Counted from the stretch's first letter, positions 1-8,423 are shown. The stretch is DNA of 64,000 nt from CAIKZZ01 sp037443765 (GCA_037443765.1 JBBINS010000001.1:186001-250000); one strand, 5' to 3'. Translations and numbers: made by a program. Notes: generated by a model from the sequence alone, not told the origin.

Positions 1-831
1 GGCGAACAGGTCGCTGTAGTGCGTGAACTTCGACATGTACATCTTGGATGTATACGCGAGCGCCGCGCTGAACTTCGGATCAGGATTCCACTGCACACCG
101 ACCGACGCACCAGCGCCGTAGGACATGTCATGGCCGTTGTCGGTCAGCGACGTCGGCATGACCGTGCCGCCACTCTGCGCGAAGGTCCTCGTATATCCCG
201 CGAACGCTCCGACGCCGCGCGCCTCAAACCGCTGTACCGCGACGAGGAGCGCGCCGCCGACCGAGAACTGCCGGTCGGCAGTCGCGTGTGCCACCGCAAG
301 GTTGAGGAATGCCTGCATGAGATCGACGCCCGCAGTGCCGGTACCGTACGTCCCCGGGAGGGTCATTACCGGGGCAGGTCCGGGGCCGTCCGGATCAAAG
401 GTCGCAGTGCCTCCGCGCCACGTTGTATTCATGCCGCCGCGTCCGTAAAAGGCTGCCGCGACGCTGTTCTGCGCGTCGAGTTTCCAGTTCATAGCGACGT
501 ACGGGAGCGGAAACAGCTTGTTATCGCTGTTGATGTCGTTCGGGCCGATCGTGAAGGCGCCGCCATTGCCATTCGCGAGGCTCGGCGACGTGGAGTAGCT
601 CCGGTCGGGGCTGAAGAAGCTGAGCCCGGCCTCGGTACGCGCTCCGACGAACGCAAGGCCGGCGGGGTTGGTTGCGACGATCATCACTTCATCGGGGTCG
701 GCGCTGCCCGCACCCGCGAGGCCCATGCTCTTCGTGCCGGCACCGTCGGTGAAGTATCCGTTAGTCGCCTGCGCGCTGGCAGTGCACAGGAGCGCCGCGA
801 CGAGGGCAGCGAGTCTGGTTTTGGCATTCAT
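1..831 (-). CDS. FadL/OMPP1-type outer-membrane transport protein (3' part outside window)
   Basis: The first 277 codons are present; the gene runs off the left edge. Residues 1-22 form a Sec signal peptide, followed by the family hallmark after cleavage (TNGYFTDGAGTKSMGLAGAG). FadL-type proteins are 14-strand beta-barrels that admit hydrophobic molecules through the outer membrane. The ATG at 831 has a GGGGTG Shine-Dalgarno-like stretch upstream. The gene lies 54 bp downstream of tusA on the same strand, so it probably shares the dsrE2-tusA transcript. This placement makes hydrophobic sulfur a possible substrate in addition to the fatty acids or aromatics usual for the family; that is inference. 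Confidence 0.85.
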   Translation of the reverse strand, partial: MNAKTRLAALVAALLCTASAQATNGYFTDGAGTKSMGLAGAGSADPDEVMIVATNPAGLAFVGARTEAGLSFFSPDRSYSTSPSLANGNGGAFTIGPNDINSDNKLFPLPYVAMNWKLDAQNSVAAAFYGRGGMNTTWRGGTATFDPDGPGPAPVMTLPGTYGTGTAGVDLMQAFLNLAVAHATADRQFSVGGALLVAVQRFEARGVGAFAGYTRTFAQSGGTVMPTSLTDNGHDMSYGAGASVGVQWNPDPKFSAALAYTSKMYMSKFTHYSDLFA

Positions 832-885
832 TAAGGCACCCCGCAGTGATAGACCGGCTCGCCGGGCGGCCTCGTGGCCAGCCCG

Positions 886-1113
886 TCAAGCGTGGCGACG
901 GATCACGAACCGGAGAATATTGCCTTCCGTCGTCGATTCGACAAGTTCATTCCCCGTTGTGCGACAGAAGGCCTGGAAGTCCTTCACGGCGCCGGGATCC
1001 GTGGCGAGCACCTCGAGCGTGCTCCCGGCGCCCATTCCCTGGAGCGCCTTCTTGGCCCGCAGGATCGGTAGCGGGCAGTTGAGACCCTTTGCATCGAGCG
1101 TCTGATCAGCCAT
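886..1113 (-). CDS. tusA: TusA-family sulfur carrier protein
   Basis: A 75-residue protein of the normal TusA length. It has the family motif NCPLP with the sulfur-carrying Cys13, and a C-terminal beta strand typical of the two-layer alpha/beta fold. TusA proteins carry persulfide sulfur between rhodaneses, DsrE-type proteins and oxidation complexes in the cytoplasm. The gene sits 31 bp downstream of dsrE2, a pairing known from sulfur oxidisers, where tusA-dsrE2 is often preceded by a rhodanese gene. Here no rhodanese is adjacent; rhodanese-like genes lie at 22.2 and 27.2 kb. Confidence 0.93.
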   Translation of the reverse strand: MADQTLDAKGLNCPLPILRAKKALQGMGAGSTLEVLATDPGAVKDFQAFCRTTGNELVESTTEGNILRFVIRRHA

Positions 1114-1144
1114 CGGTAATTCGCCGAAAGTCTCGGCGCCTCGG

Positions 1145-1654
1145 TCAGATGAAAAGGTTGATATCCGACTGCGTGGCGACTTCGATATAGGTCGCGGCTC
1201 CGCCGAGTTCGGGGCCCTCGATCATGTCTTCGAGCGTGTACTCGAATAGATCCATCGTCATCTGGCACGCGATCATGCGCACGCCCGACTCGATGGCGAG
1301 GGATCTCAGCTCCTGGATCGACGCGACGCCCTTCTTTTTCATCATGTTCTGCATCATGACCGTCGCGCCGGCGTCGACGCCAGGAATCATCGATGCGAGG
1401 TTGGGCATCCCCATGTGCATGCCGGCCATCGGCATCTTCATCGCCGGGTTACCGAGCGGGGACATCTTGAGGTCAAGATTCTTGAGGAGCAGCGGCAGGC
1501 CATAGAAGGTGAAGAACAGCGTGACGTCGAGACCCATTGCCGCGGCGGTCGTCGCGAGAATGAAGGGCGGATACGCCCAGTCGAGCGTCCCCTTGGTCAC
1601 GATGATCGACATGCTCTTGGAGCCGGAGTGACCGGCGTCGGCAGCGGAGGACAT
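1145..1654 (-). CDS. dsrE2: DsrE2-type sulfurtransferase (DsrE/DsrF/DrsH family)
   Basis: A 169-residue DsrE-fold protein. It has a single cysteine, Cys130 in MIACQMTMDLF, which matches the conserved persulfide-bearing cysteine of the family. A Met-rich segment lies at residues 64-105, and hydrophobic stretches at 29-58 suggest the weak membrane association reported for DsrE2 proteins. GAGGTG precedes the ATG at 1654; Met15 is an alternative start. It is transcribed divergently from the HDAC-lipS operon and is the first gene of dsrE2-tusA-fadL. Expected role: handing sulfane sulfur to or from TusA. No perfect operator palindrome was found in the 1655-1843 intergenic region. Confidence 0.88.
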   Translation of the reverse strand: MSSAADAGHSGSKSMSIIVTKGTLDWAYPPFILATTAAAMGLDVTLFFTFYGLPLLLKNLDLKMSPLGNPAMKMPMAGMHMGMPNLASMIPGVDAGATVMMQNMMKKKGVASIQELRSLAIESGVRMIACQMTMDLFEYTLEDMIEGPELGGAATYIEVATQSDINLFI

Positions 1655-1843
1655 CGGATTGCACCTCGATCAAAAAGCGGACGTCGCGGAAGTTATCAGA
1701 AGAATCTTTATCAGCAAAGGATAATAAGGTACAAAGCGATCAACCGGCAGTCGGGCGCCTCCGTAGTTGCGCTGCGATGCACCAAGTAATGGCTGCGGTG
1801 AATACCGATGGTGAAGCGGTTGCTGAGACCTGGCGAAAACACG

Positions 1844-2989
1844 ATGGCGAGCGGCCGGACCGCGGTATTCATCGGCAGCGAAAGGTGCCGGGAACCGGGT
1901 TTCGGTACGAATCACCCGCTCGCGATTCCGCGCGTCGCGACGGTGATGGACCTGTGCTTCGCGTTGGGCTGGCTGCCGCTCGGGACATTCCGGAGCAGTC
2001 CGCGCGCGAGCGTCGAGGAGCTCTGCGCGTTTCACGACCGTGACTACGTCGAGGCGCTGCGCCGCGCGGACGCCTCGGGGTGGGTGGAGCGAGAGGTGCG
2101 TGAGAGGTACGGCTTCGGGACCAGAGAAAATCCGCTGTTCCGGGGCGTCTTCGCGAAGGCAGCGACTGCCGTCGGCGGCTCGATACTGGCGGCCGAGCTG
2201 GCTCTCGATGGTCACTTGACCTTTCACCCGGCCGGTGGGACGCACCACGGTCGCACCAACCGGGCCAGCGGCTTTTGCTATTTCAACGATCCGGTATTTG
2301 CGCTGCGTCGCTTGGCGGAACGCGGCCTGAGGCGCATCTTGTATGTTGATCTGGACGCCCACCATGGCGACGGCGTTCAGGACGCGATGCAACAGGATGA
2401 CCGCGTACACACGATCTCCGTCCATGAGTCGGGTCGCTGGCCGCATACGGGCCCGAACGGCGACCACGGCGGCGGACGGTCGCGCAACTACCCGGTCCCT
2501 GCGGGATTCAACGACTCCGAGCTCCAGTTCCTGATGCAAGAGGCGATCCTGCCGTATGCAGAGGACCTGCGACCGGAGGCGATCGTGATCACCTGTGGCA
2601 CGGACGCGCTCGCGCATGATCCTTTGTCCAGGCTCCTGCTGAGCAACCGGGGGCTCTGGGACGCCGTCCGTGCGCTGGTCGCGACGGCCCCTGCCGCAGT
2701 GGTCCTCGGTGGCGGTGGTTACAATCCCTGGACGTTGGCGCGCTGCTGGGCTGGCCTCTGGGGCGTCCTGACCAGCCAAGAGATTCCCGAGCGCTTGCCG
2801 AGCCAGGCGAGCGCGATCCTCGATTCGCTGGCCTGCGATCTCATCGACGACGACGAGATCCGACCGGAGTGGCTGACGACACTCGAAGACACACCCGCCG
2901 AGGGTCCGGTGCGCGACGCTGTACGGCGGCTGGTGCCGACCTCGATGCCGCGACGACTCTACAGTCGGAACCTGAGTAGCTGCCAATGA
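1844..2989 (+). CDS. Histone-deacetylase-family deacylase (zinc amidohydrolase)
   Basis: A 381-residue class I HDAC/AcuC-type protein with an intact active site: the His-His pair (134-135 in GGTHHGR), Zn ligands Asp171 and His173 in DLDAHHGDG, a further Asp in ITCGTDALAHD and the catalytic Tyr in GGGGYNPW. Such enzymes remove acyl groups from lysine or polyamines. I chose ATG 1844 because the family domain begins there; an in-frame ATG lies at 1808. The stop overlaps the start of lipS1 by four bases (ATGA), so translation is coupled to lipoate assembly. A deacylase acting on octanoyl- or lipoyl-lysine of LbpA is an attractive inference. An unrelated acetyl substrate remains possible. Confidence 0.85.
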   Translation: MASGRTAVFIGSERCREPGFGTNHPLAIPRVATVMDLCFALGWLPLGTFRSSPRASVEELCAFHDRDYVEALRRADASGWVEREVRERYGFGTRENPLFRGVFAKAATAVGGSILAAELALDGHLTFHPAGGTHHGRTNRASGFCYFNDPVFALRRLAERGLRRILYVDLDAHHGDGVQDAMQQDDRVHTISVHESGRWPHTGPNGDHGGGRSRNYPVPAGFNDSELQFLMQEAILPYAEDLRPEAIVITCGTDALAHDPLSRLLLSNRGLWDAVRALVATAPAAVVLGGGGYNPWTLARCWAGLWGVLTSQEIPERLPSQASAILDSLACDLIDDDEIRPEWLTTLEDTPAEGPVRDAVRRLVPTSMPRRLYSRNLSSCQ

Positions 2990-4065
2990 GCTGGTTCGAA
3001 GCATTGCAAGTGATCGAGGAGCTGGAGGATGCGCCCCTCGATGCCGCGTTGATCGCGGATCTCGAGCGCAGCGCCTTAGGCAGGACCACTACGCCGATTC
3101 GCTTTTCGACGCCGACGTTCAAGGACTACGCGAGCACGGAGCTGCAGGGCTGCTCGAAGAACAGCTTTCCGGCGTTTTCCATCACGGCCGGCGCCTGCGG
3201 GCTCGACTGCGACCATTGCCAGGCCAAGATCCTCGAGCCGATGCTGGCCGCGACGTCGCCGGAGATGCTGGATCGCAAGGTACGTCAGCTGATCGAGAGG
3301 CAGAACCTGCAAGGCTTTCTGCTGTCCGGGGGCTCAAACCGCCGCAATGAGATTCGCTACGAGCGCTTCTATCCGGTGGTCGAGAAGCTGAAGCGCGACT
3401 TCCCGGGCCTGCGGATTGCGATACACACGGCGCTCACTGACATCAACGGCGCTCGGGCCATGGAATCCGCTGGTGTCGACACGGCGATGATGGACGTGAT
3501 CGGCGCCGACGCCACGATCCGCGAGGTCTATCACCTCGACCGGCCGGTGGCCGACTTCGAGAAGACGCTGGCCGCCTTGTGCTCGACCTCCATGGAGGTG
3601 ACCCCGCACATCGTCGTCGGGTTGCATTACGGCCGCATCCTCGGCGAGCCGGCTGCGCTCGATATCGTCGGCCGCCACCCGGTGACGGCGCTCGTGCTGG
3701 TGGTCGTGATGCCGTTCTACGCCAAGCCGGGGACGTTCGCGGTCCCGGACGCCGCGGATGTCGGCCGAATCTTCGGCGAGGCGCGAGCGCGGCTGCCGGA
3801 CCGCAGCGTGCTCCTCGGGTGCGCGCGCCCCCCGGGAATGCACAAGCGCGTCACCGACACGTATGCCGTGCTCGCCGGTCTCGACGGTATTGCCTTTCCG
3901 GCGGACGGCGCCGTTGCAGTCGCCCGCGCGATCGGCCGCCCCTTCGAGCAGCAGCACGCGTGCTGCTCGATCAAGTTGGGTGGGGAATCGGCGTCGCGGG
4001 GTACGCGGCAATCGTGCGTCAGCGAATCCCCGAAGGCGGTACCGGTCGCAGGAGTCCCGGCATGA
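2986..4065 (+). CDS. lipS1: Radical SAM lipoyl synthase subunit LipS1-like
   Basis: A 359-residue radical SAM protein with a C-X3-C-X2-C cluster motif at Cys71, Cys75 and Cys78 (ACGLDCDHC). The barrel continues to about residue 320, ending with a Cys pair (HACCSIK). In sHdr-type sulfur oxidisers, two radical SAM proteins (LipS1 and LipS2) jointly insert the two sulfur atoms into octanoylated LbpA, replacing canonical LipA. Position in the operon and partnership with LipS2 and sLpl support this. Which of the two genes is S1 and which is S2 was decided by gene order, so the symbol is provisional. Start ATG 2986 overlaps the HDAC stop. Confidence 0.82.
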   Translation: MSWFEALQVIEELEDAPLDAALIADLERSALGRTTTPIRFSTPTFKDYASTELQGCSKNSFPAFSITAGACGLDCDHCQAKILEPMLAATSPEMLDRKVRQLIERQNLQGFLLSGGSNRRNEIRYERFYPVVEKLKRDFPGLRIAIHTALTDINGARAMESAGVDTAMMDVIGADATIREVYHLDRPVADFEKTLAALCSTSMEVTPHIVVGLHYGRILGEPAALDIVGRHPVTALVLVVVMPFYAKPGTFAVPDAADVGRIFGEARARLPDRSVLLGCARPPGMHKRVTDTYAVLAGLDGIAFPADGAVAVARAIGRPFEQQHACCSIKLGGESASRGTRQSCVSESPKAVPVAGVPA

Positions 4066-5327
4066 GCTGTATCAAGCAGGTCGGCAACGGTCAGGACGAG
4101 GCCGCCACGGCGGGGGTGGACGTCAACACCTTCGCGACGATGCAGCCGCGGCAGCCGGTAGTGACGCCGCCGGAGCTGCGCAATGGTGCGCGCGTGAAGA
4201 GCGCGGACCTGCCGCCCGCCGGCGTGTACCTGCCGAACAATAACCTGCTGACGCCGCACATGCGCTCGCCGGAGTACGTGCAGCTGTCGACGGCGGCGGC
4301 GATGACGCTCGGGATTATGCCGGGCCGAATGCACCGCTGCGAATGCACGCGTTGCCTCAACTTGCTGCTCAGCTACCCCGAAGGCTGTCGCGCGAACTGT
4401 GCCTATTGTGGCCTTGCGCGCCACCGTGAAGCCGAGCGGGACTACGCGGACCGCAACTTCATCCGCGTCGACTGGCCGGCCGTCCCGATGGAGCAGGTCG
4501 TCGACACCGTCGCGCGCAACGTGGCGGGGAGCCCCTTCCACCGGATGTGCATCTCGATGATCACGCATCCGCGTTCGGACGCGGACACCGTCGAGGTGCT
4601 GCGGACTTGGACGAAGCGCATCGATCCCGGAGCGATTCCGGTGTCGATACTCTCGAACCCGACGACGATGTCCCGGGACGACGTCGTCCGCCTCAAGGAT
4701 CTCGGCGCCGATATCTTCACGGTGGCGCTCGATGCGGCGACACCCGCAATCTTTGATCGTACGCGCGGCAAGGGCGTTCAGTCACCGCACAAGTGGCAGA
4801 AGTACTGGGAGATCCTGCTGGCTGCGCGCGACGTGTTCGGTCCGCAGAAGTTCGGCGCGCACGTCATCATCGGCATGGGCGAAACGGAGTACGAGGCGCT
4901 CGCGCTCGTTCAGCAGCTCGTCGACCTCGGCGGGCACAGTCACCTGTTCTGCTTCTTCCCGGAGCAGGGCTCGCTGATGGATCACCTGCCGGCGACCCCG
5001 CGCGATCAGTGGCGGCGGGTACAGCTCGCGCGCTACCTGATCGATTATGCGGGCATTCGGCTCGAGCAGATGCGCTTCGACGCGCTGGGTCGGGTCGTCG
5101 ACTTCGGTCTGCCGGAGCCGGAGCTCGGTGACGTCGTCAGCGCGGGCATCGCATTTCGGACGTCCGGCTGCCCCGGTAAATTCCGCGACGATGTGTCGGC
5201 ATGCGACCGGCCCTACGGCGATTCGCCGCCGAGCAACATTGCCAGCTTTCCGTTTCAGCCCAATGGTAACGACCTGCGCCGCATCCGGCGGCAGTTGGCC
5301 ATTCCAGTGGTACGGGTCGATTCGTGA
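4062..5327 (+). CDS. lipS2: Radical SAM lipoyl synthase subunit LipS2-like (biotin-synthase-like)
   Basis: A 421-residue biotin-synthase-like radical SAM protein. The SAM cluster motif is Cys109, Cys113 and Cys116 (GCRANCAYC). An upstream cysteine set (Cys93, Cys95, Cys98 in CECTRC) could hold the auxiliary Fe-S cluster that donates sulfur, as in lipoyl synthases. The start ATG 4062 overlaps the lipS1 stop (ATGA) and its stop overlaps the GTG of the ligase gene. Together with lipS1 it would convert octanoyl-LbpA to lipoyl-LbpA. Assignment to lipoate rather than biotin synthesis rests on the operon context. Confidence 0.84.
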   Translation: MSCIKQVGNGQDEAATAGVDVNTFATMQPRQPVVTPPELRNGARVKSADLPPAGVYLPNNNLLTPHMRSPEYVQLSTAAAMTLGIMPGRMHRCECTRCLNLLLSYPEGCRANCAYCGLARHREAERDYADRNFIRVDWPAVPMEQVVDTVARNVAGSPFHRMCISMITHPRSDADTVEVLRTWTKRIDPGAIPVSILSNPTTMSRDDVVRLKDLGADIFTVALDAATPAIFDRTRGKGVQSPHKWQKYWEILLAARDVFGPQKFGAHVIIGMGETEYEALALVQQLVDLGGHSHLFCFFPEQGSLMDHLPATPRDQWRRVQLARYLIDYAGIRLEQMRFDALGRVVDFGLPEPELGDVVSAGIAFRTSGCPGKFRDDVSACDRPYGDSPPSNIASFPFQPNGNDLRRIRRQLAIPVVRVDS

Positions 5328-6409
5328 GCGGCTCGTTCCGTGTCGTCGATGCCGGCGTCCGCGAGGGGCGGTTCAACATCGCCCTCGACCAGGCGATGAT
5401 CGAGTGCCACCAGGCCGGCCTCGTCCCGGACTCGATCCGCTTCATTCATTTTCCTCCGACGGCGCTCGTCGGGCGCCACCAGGAACTGGGGACGGAGCTC
5501 GATCTGGACTACTGCCGTGCCCACGATATTGCCGTCGGCCGGCGGATTACCGGGGGCGGTGCGATCTACCTCGACGAGGGACAGCTGGGCTGGGCACTGG
5601 TGTTCGCGCGGCGCACGCTCGGGTCCGCCGCGCTGGGCGACGTCGCCCAGGCCATCTGCGAGGCGGTGGCCGTGGGCCTTGGCCGCTTCGGCCTCGATGC
5701 GCGGTACCGGCCGCGAAACGACATCGAGGTCGGCGGACGAAAGGTCAGCGGCACAGGAGGGTTCTACGACGGCGATACGCTGATCTACCAGGGCACCGTC
5801 CTCGTCGAGCTGAACCCGGACAGGATGCTGGGGGCGCTGCGCGTGCCGTGCGCGAAGCTGGCCAAGCGGGGCCTCGACTCTGCTGCGCAGCGTGTCGTGA
5901 CACTGCGTGAGCTGCTCGGTGAACGTACGCCGACCATGGCGGAACTCGAGGCGGCGCTCCTGGACGGCTTCCGGGAGCGCCTGGGCCTCGTCGCGCATCG
6001 CGGCGCTCTCTCGAGGGACGAGGAGGAGCTCGCGCGGCGGCTCCACGCGACGCAGATGGGTCGGGACGACTTCGTCGCAGAAATTGACGGTCCGCCGGCC
6101 GGCGGACCCGTGCTGACCGGTACGCACACGAGCCCTGGCGGCACGATCACCTCCTACCTGCGACTCGAGGGGGCAGGCGGATCACGGATCGGGCAAGTGC
6201 TGATCACTGGGGATTTCTTTGTTGCGCCGCCGCGGCTCGTTTTCGACCTCGAGGCGTTCTTGCGAGGCACCGAGGTCGCGGCACTCGGGTTGACGGTGGA
6301 CGCGTTCTTCAGTTCCCATCCCGTTGGTGCCCTGTCAGTGACATCGGCGGACTTTCGCCGATCGCTGGAGTTGGCGCTCGGCACGAGCGCCGCGCGCGCG
6401 ACCGCCTGA
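5324..6409 (+). CDS. slpl: Lipoate:protein ligase sLpl (LplA/BPL-LPL family)
   Basis: A 361-residue ligase of the BPL/LplA/LipB superfamily. Visible motifs are the lipoate-binding glycine loop RRITGGGA (73-80), Lys140 in GGRKVSGTGG as catalytic lysine, and a C-terminal accessory domain (about 245-355), so both LplA halves are fused. It attaches free lipoate or octanoate to the acceptor lysine of a lipoyl domain. In sHdr gene clusters this ligase is dedicated to LbpA. Start is GTG at 5324, overlapping the lipS2 stop (GTGA). The stop overlaps the next start (TGATG). Confidence 0.88.
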   Translation: MSGSFRVVDAGVREGRFNIALDQAMIECHQAGLVPDSIRFIHFPPTALVGRHQELGTELDLDYCRAHDIAVGRRITGGGAIYLDEGQLGWALVFARRTLGSAALGDVAQAICEAVAVGLGRFGLDARYRPRNDIEVGGRKVSGTGGFYDGDTLIYQGTVLVELNPDRMLGALRVPCAKLAKRGLDSAAQRVVTLRELLGERTPTMAELEAALLDGFRERLGLVAHRGALSRDEEELARRLHATQMGRDDFVAEIDGPPAGGPVLTGTHTSPGGTITSYLRLEGAGGSRIGQVLITGDFFVAPPRLVFDLEAFLRGTEVAALGLTVDAFFSSHPVGALSVTSADFRRSLELALGTSAARATA

Positions 6410-7158
6410 TGGCTCGCGCGACCGGCGGCCTGATGAAGACCCTCGCCATCATCCAGCACACGTCGTCGGAGTACCTCGGTCTCATCGAGGACCATCTCGA
6501 GGGCCGCCGAATCCGCTTCCGATATTTTCGGCCGTTCACAGCCGGCGGCAGTCTCCCGGGGATCGGGGACATCACCGAGGGGCTCGTGCTGGTGGGCGGA
6601 GGCCCGTGGGGCGCGGCGCCCGGACCGCACCGCCTTCCATCGCTCGATACCGAGGTAAAGATCGTGTCGGCGGCGCTCGCGGCGGCCCGCCCGGTGATCG
6701 GCATCGGCCTTGGCGCGCAGATTCTGGCGCTCGCGGCCGGTGGAGATGTGACGGTGGCACCGTTCGAGTTCACCGTCGGTATCGCCACGCGAACGGTCGA
6801 CGATGCACTCGGCGGCTTCCTGCCGCGGAACTATCCGCTCGTCCGGCTCCAGCGGGACGAGGTGGTCCTGCCGTCGCGGGCCCGTGTGCTCGCGCAGGAC
6901 GAAACGGGTCGTCCAGCCCTGTTCCAGTACGGCGGGAGCGCATTTGGATTTTCCGGGCACCCCGGCGTGAAGTCTGCGATGGTCGAGGACCTGATCATGG
7001 AATTCGCCGACGGGCCACTCGAGGCGAAGTCGGCGCTCGCGGCGCTGCGCGCGGCTCAAGTCGCCATTGAGGATGCGCTGGTGCCGATCATGACCGGATT
7101 GGTGCAGTGCACGGGCCTCATGAGCGAGTTCGACCTCGACACGGCTCGCGACTCGTGA
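6409..7158 (+). CDS. Class-I glutamine amidotransferase-like pseudoenzyme
   Basis: A 249-residue protein with the class-I glutaminase (flavodoxin-like) fold: VLVGGGPWG at 61-69 and a nucleophile-elbow sequence GIGLGAQ at 98-104. In active family members the elbow is G-x-C-x-G-x-Q; here Gly100 replaces the cysteine. The usual C-terminal HPE reads HPG. Glutaminase chemistry is therefore not expected, and a binding or scaffold role is more likely. Start 6409 is coupled to the ligase stop by TGATG; ATG 6433 fits the family start better and is an alternative. It is last in the lipoate operon, so a role linked to LbpA lipoylation or sHdr maturation is inferred. Confidence 0.75.
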   Translation: MARATGGLMKTLAIIQHTSSEYLGLIEDHLEGRRIRFRYFRPFTAGGSLPGIGDITEGLVLVGGGPWGAAPGPHRLPSLDTEVKIVSAALAAARPVIGIGLGAQILALAAGGDVTVAPFEFTVGIATRTVDDALGGFLPRNYPLVRLQRDEVVLPSRARVLAQDETGRPALFQYGGSAFGFSGHPGVKSAMVEDLIMEFADGPLEAKSALAALRAAQVAIEDALVPIMTGLVQCTGLMSEFDLDTARDS

Positions 7159-7198
7159 GTTGGAAACTACGAACGCGCTTGCGGGCAACCGCCGTTCA

Positions 7199-7216
7199 TA
7201 TTAGTGTTGGCTAATA
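7199..7216. promoter_or_regulatory. Perfect palindrome, candidate repressor operator before dsrE3A-shdr
   Basis: TATTAG at 7199-7204 and CTAATA at 7211-7216 form a perfect 6-bp inverted repeat around a 6-base spacer. It lies 55 bp upstream of the dsrE3A start, in an AT-rich patch within GC-rich DNA. The core ATTAG-N6-CTAAT recurs perfectly before fpr (31738-31753). AT-rich palindromes of this size suit ArsR-family dimers, and an ArsR gene ends this operon. Confidence 0.6.
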
Positions 7217-7271
7217 ATGTCTGGCGCCGCAATTGGTGCGCCGCGGCAATTTGACGGGGAGCAAGGCGAGC

Positions 7272-7649
7272 ATGGCTCAGAAACTCATCATCGTGATGGC
7301 GAACACCGACCCGCGTAATGGCGAGGAACTCGGCGCGCCGATCTTCCAGGCCACCGTGGCGGCCGCGATGGAGTATGAAGTCGACGTAATCTGCACGGCC
7401 ACCGCCGGACGTCTGATGAAGAAGGGCGTGGCGGAAAAGCTGTTCGTCAAGCAAGGCTCGCCGAAATCGGTGCTCGACTTCATCCAGGACGCGCACGAGG
7501 CCGGCGCCAAGTTCTATTGCTGCTCGCCGAACCTCGATCTGTTCGACATGACTCAGGAAGACCTGATTCCGGAGTGCAGCGGCATCATCGGCGGTGCCTA
7601 CCTGATCGAGCAGGTGATGGAGGGCGACACCAAGGTGCTCACGTACTGA
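7272..7649 (+). CDS. dsrE3A: DsrE3A-like sulfurtransferase
   Basis: A 125-residue DsrE-fold protein with a Cys83-Cys84 pair (FYCCSPNLD) at the usual persulfide position, plus Cys41 and Cys102. DsrE3A proteins accompany shdr genes and are thought to exchange sulfane sulfur with TusA before delivery to sHdr. ATG 7272 is preceded by GGGGAG at 7256-7261, a clear ribosome site. An in-frame upstream ATG (7233) lacks support. It is the first gene of the sHdr operon, directly behind the 7199 palindrome. Confidence 0.9.
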   Translation: MAQKLIIVMANTDPRNGEELGAPIFQATVAAAMEYEVDVICTATAGRLMKKGVAEKLFVKQGSPKSVLDFIQDAHEAGAKFYCCSPNLDLFDMTQEDLIPECSGIIGGAYLIEQVMEGDTKVLTY

Positions 7650-7670
7650 CCGCTAGTCTGAGGATCCGCC

Positions 7671-8423
7671 ATGGAGCATGCGACCACAACCCGCGTCCAG
7701 CAGCACATCGGTGATCCGGTCTCTGAAGCCGCGCCCGTCAGTCGCGCCAAGCTCGAGGAGATCTTCAAGGACATCCAATCCGATCTTCGCTTCGACCACG
7801 AACTGAACGGCTGCCTCAACTGCGGCATCTGTACGGCCACCTGTCCGTCAGCCCACTACTACGACTACAGCCCGCGCGAGATCGTCCAGCTGCTCTGGAC
7901 GGAGAATCTCGAGGGCATCTACGACGCGATGCAGGAGAAGATCTGGTCCTGTGCGCAGTGCTACACCTGCGCGGCACGATGCCCGTTCGGGAATTCACCG
8001 GGCGGGCTCGTCATGCTGATGCGCGAGACCGCCATCAAGCACGGCATGGAGTCGGCCAAGAACGTCCTCAGGCCCTTCAGTCGCGTCATGCTGAAGCTGA
8101 TCTCGACCGGCAACCAGCTGGCGCCGGACATGATCAGCAAGGACGCATTTCCAGACTGGGGACCGAACATCTCGAAGGTCGACGCGCCGCTGGCGATCCT
8201 TCGCAAGGCGATTCCCGTGCCGACCCTGCATACGACCAAGACCGCGTGGGAGGTCAACCTCAAGACCTCCGTGGAGCTGTACACGATCTGGGAAGAGACC
8301 GGTGTGCTCGAGAGTCTCAAGATGATCGACACCAACCTATCGGACGTGATCAGCGACATCATGGACGAGAAGCGCGACGACTATGCCGACTGGCTCGAAG
8401 AGCAGAAGGCTGACGAGGATTAG
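7671..8423 (+). CDS. shdrC1: sHdr complex subunit HdrC1 (two 4Fe-4S ferredoxin domain)
   Basis: A 250-residue HdrC-type protein. Two cubane motifs are visible: Cys48-51-54-58 (CLNCGICTATCP) and Cys94-97-100-104 (CAQCYTCAARCP). It relays electrons between the noncubane-cluster subunit HdrB1 and the flavin subunit in the cytoplasmic sHdr sulfur-oxidising complex. It lies 21 bp after dsrE3A and 66 bp before shdrB1. Gene order C1-B1-A-H-C2-B2 is the canonical sHdr layout. Confidence 0.93.
   Translation: MEHATTTRVQQHIGDPVSEAAPVSRAKLEEIFKDIQSDLRFDHELNGCLNCGICTATCPSAHYYDYSPREIVQLLWTENLEGIYDAMQEKIWSCAQCYTCAARCPFGNSPGGLVMLMRETAIKHGMESAKNVLRPFSRVMLKLISTGNQLAPDMISKDAFPDWGPNISKVDAPLAILRKAIPVPTLHTTKTAWEVNLKTSVELYTIWEETGVLESLKMIDTNLSDVISDIMDEKRDDYADWLEEQKADED

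Noticed and set aside
19..834. Rightward 271-codon frame at the left edge
   Set aside because: It overlaps the FadL-type gene, which reads leftward with a signal peptide and family hallmark.
1685..1745. AT-rich patch with two TTATCAG copies upstream of dsrE2, considered as an operator
   Set aside because: The copies are direct, not inverted, and do not match ATTAG-N6-CTAAT; it is probably only promoter DNA.
1670..3004. Leftward 444-codon frame opposite the HDAC gene
   Set aside because: Arg/Ala-rich, no motifs; the rightward HDAC frame has an intact active site and ATGA coupling.
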